Notes under the pieces: generated by a model
What the model saw: only the letters and a program-made list of their open reading frames with translations
Database searches by the model: none
Told to the model about the DNA's origin: nothing
Shown here: piece after piece, positions 63,854 to 64,000 of the stretch
Numbering within the stretch: the first letter of the stretch is position 1
How the letters are laid out: each line of letters opens with the position of its first letter
Origin: CAMYLY01 sp036397755
Lineage (GTDB): Bacteria; Gemmatimonadota; Gemmatimonadetes; Gemmatimonadales; GWC2-71-9
Reading direction: 5' to 3'
Assembly (NCBI GenBank): GCA_036397755.1
Contig: DASWII010000035.1
Coordinates: 90,299-154,298, forward strand
Length of the DNA: 64,000 nt
Program-made: the position numbers and the translations under genes

Positions 63854-64000
63854 ATGCCCAGGTTTCCAAGAACCGAGCCCGAGATCGCGCGACTCGCGCT
63901 GCAGATCATCGATGGGCTCGAACAGTCGGCGGAGGACTTCCCGTCCCCGCCCGTGCCGGCGGCCGAGATGAGGGACATGCTCGAGGCCTACAACACGGCG
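63854..64000 (+). CDS. hypothetical protein, 5' part (runs off the window)
   Basis: The frame opens with ATG after AAAGGAG at 7 nt: MPRFPRTEPEIARLALQIID, then EDFPSPPVPAAEMRDMLEAYNTA. The amphipathic helix followed by (D/Y)FPxPPV resembles the N-terminus of small proteins found in phage-tail-like or fibronectin-containing loci. That likeness is loose. The 3' end is outside the window. Confidence 0.65.
   Translation, partial: MPRFPRTEPEIARLALQIIDGLEQSAEDFPSPPVPAAEMRDMLEAYNTA

Overview
This is a 64 kb stretch of a GC-rich, Gram-negative bacterial chromosome. Outer-membrane barrels, a lipoprotein with a lipobox, Ig-like/TolB-propeller surface proteins, several Ser/Thr kinases and GGDEF signalling are all present. 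This mix, the codon bias and the style of the gene families resemble Gemmatimonadota. That assignment is my inference; the window holds no rRNA gene to test it.

Region 1 (1-13.4 kb): an outer-membrane barrel, a lysine-6-dehydrogenase-like enzyme, a TetR regulator and an SNF-type sodium symporter. A long minus-strand run follows: gyrA, a threonine-dehydratase-like PLP enzyme, a REC-GAF-GGDEF protein, a zinc-ribbon Ser/Thr kinase and a dehydrogenase E1 alpha subunit. A zinc-type quinone oxidoreductase closes the region. Region 2 (13.4-28.4 kb): a large Ig-like/beta-propeller protein, a histone-H1-like basic protein, an alpha/alpha-toroid (terpene-cyclase-like) protein and a nickel-type permease. 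Next comes selD, whose catalytic residue is an in-frame TGA (selenocysteine). It starts a plus-strand run with an RNase HI lacking a catalytic Glu, dCMP deaminase, a zinc-ribbon protein and PAP2 phosphatase, then thiolase, 3-hydroxyacyl-CoA dehydrogenase, squalene/phytoene synthase, thyA and a DHFR without a canonical start. An 83-bp imperfect repeat with conserved hairpin arms occurs once on each strand (13.4 and 17.4 kb).

Region 3 (28.4-37.2 kb): four tightly coupled genes encode two ATP-grasp ligases, a GNAT acetyltransferase and a lysine-2,3-aminomutase-type radical SAM enzyme, which looks like a small biosynthetic cassette. An EF-G paralogue, a dienoyl-CoA-reductase-like SDR, a PaaI thioesterase and an M50/CBS site-2 protease follow. 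Region 4 (37.2-51.3 kb): three tandem universal-stress proteins, a ba3-type cytochrome oxidase (with a 46-aa subunit IIa), two overlapping ZIP metal transporters, a GAF histidine kinase, an OmpR/HAMP two-component pair, a cytochrome c, an outer-membrane transporter and tryptophanase. This suggests respiration at low oxygen, metal handling and stress sensing. Region 5 (51.5-55.7 kb): arsR-arsM plus a translationally coupled Ser/Thr kinase with a cysteine cluster in its activation segment, and two matching operator dyads. Small secreted proteins and a cupredoxin lipoprotein follow.

Region 6 (55.87-64 kb) looks like an integrated, partly decayed genomic island. Its left boundary is a tRNA-Cys 3' fragment running from the anticodon loop to the discriminator U73, with non-tRNA DNA directly next to it. 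Inside are a frameshifted and truncated DNA methyltransferase, a GIY-YIG-like fragment, a three-helix structured element, and an intact three-gene overlapping operon: a 74-aa protein, an N6-adenine methyltransferase with NPPW motif, and a membrane-anchored TPR protein. A small coding gene, broken sigma-factor and amidase pieces and a 21-bp tandem repeat array follow. The three-gene operon is the strongest candidate for an undescribed (possibly defence) system. The Sec-SelD, the arsenic-linked Cys-kinase and the ATP-grasp/GNAT/KamA cassette are the other highlights.
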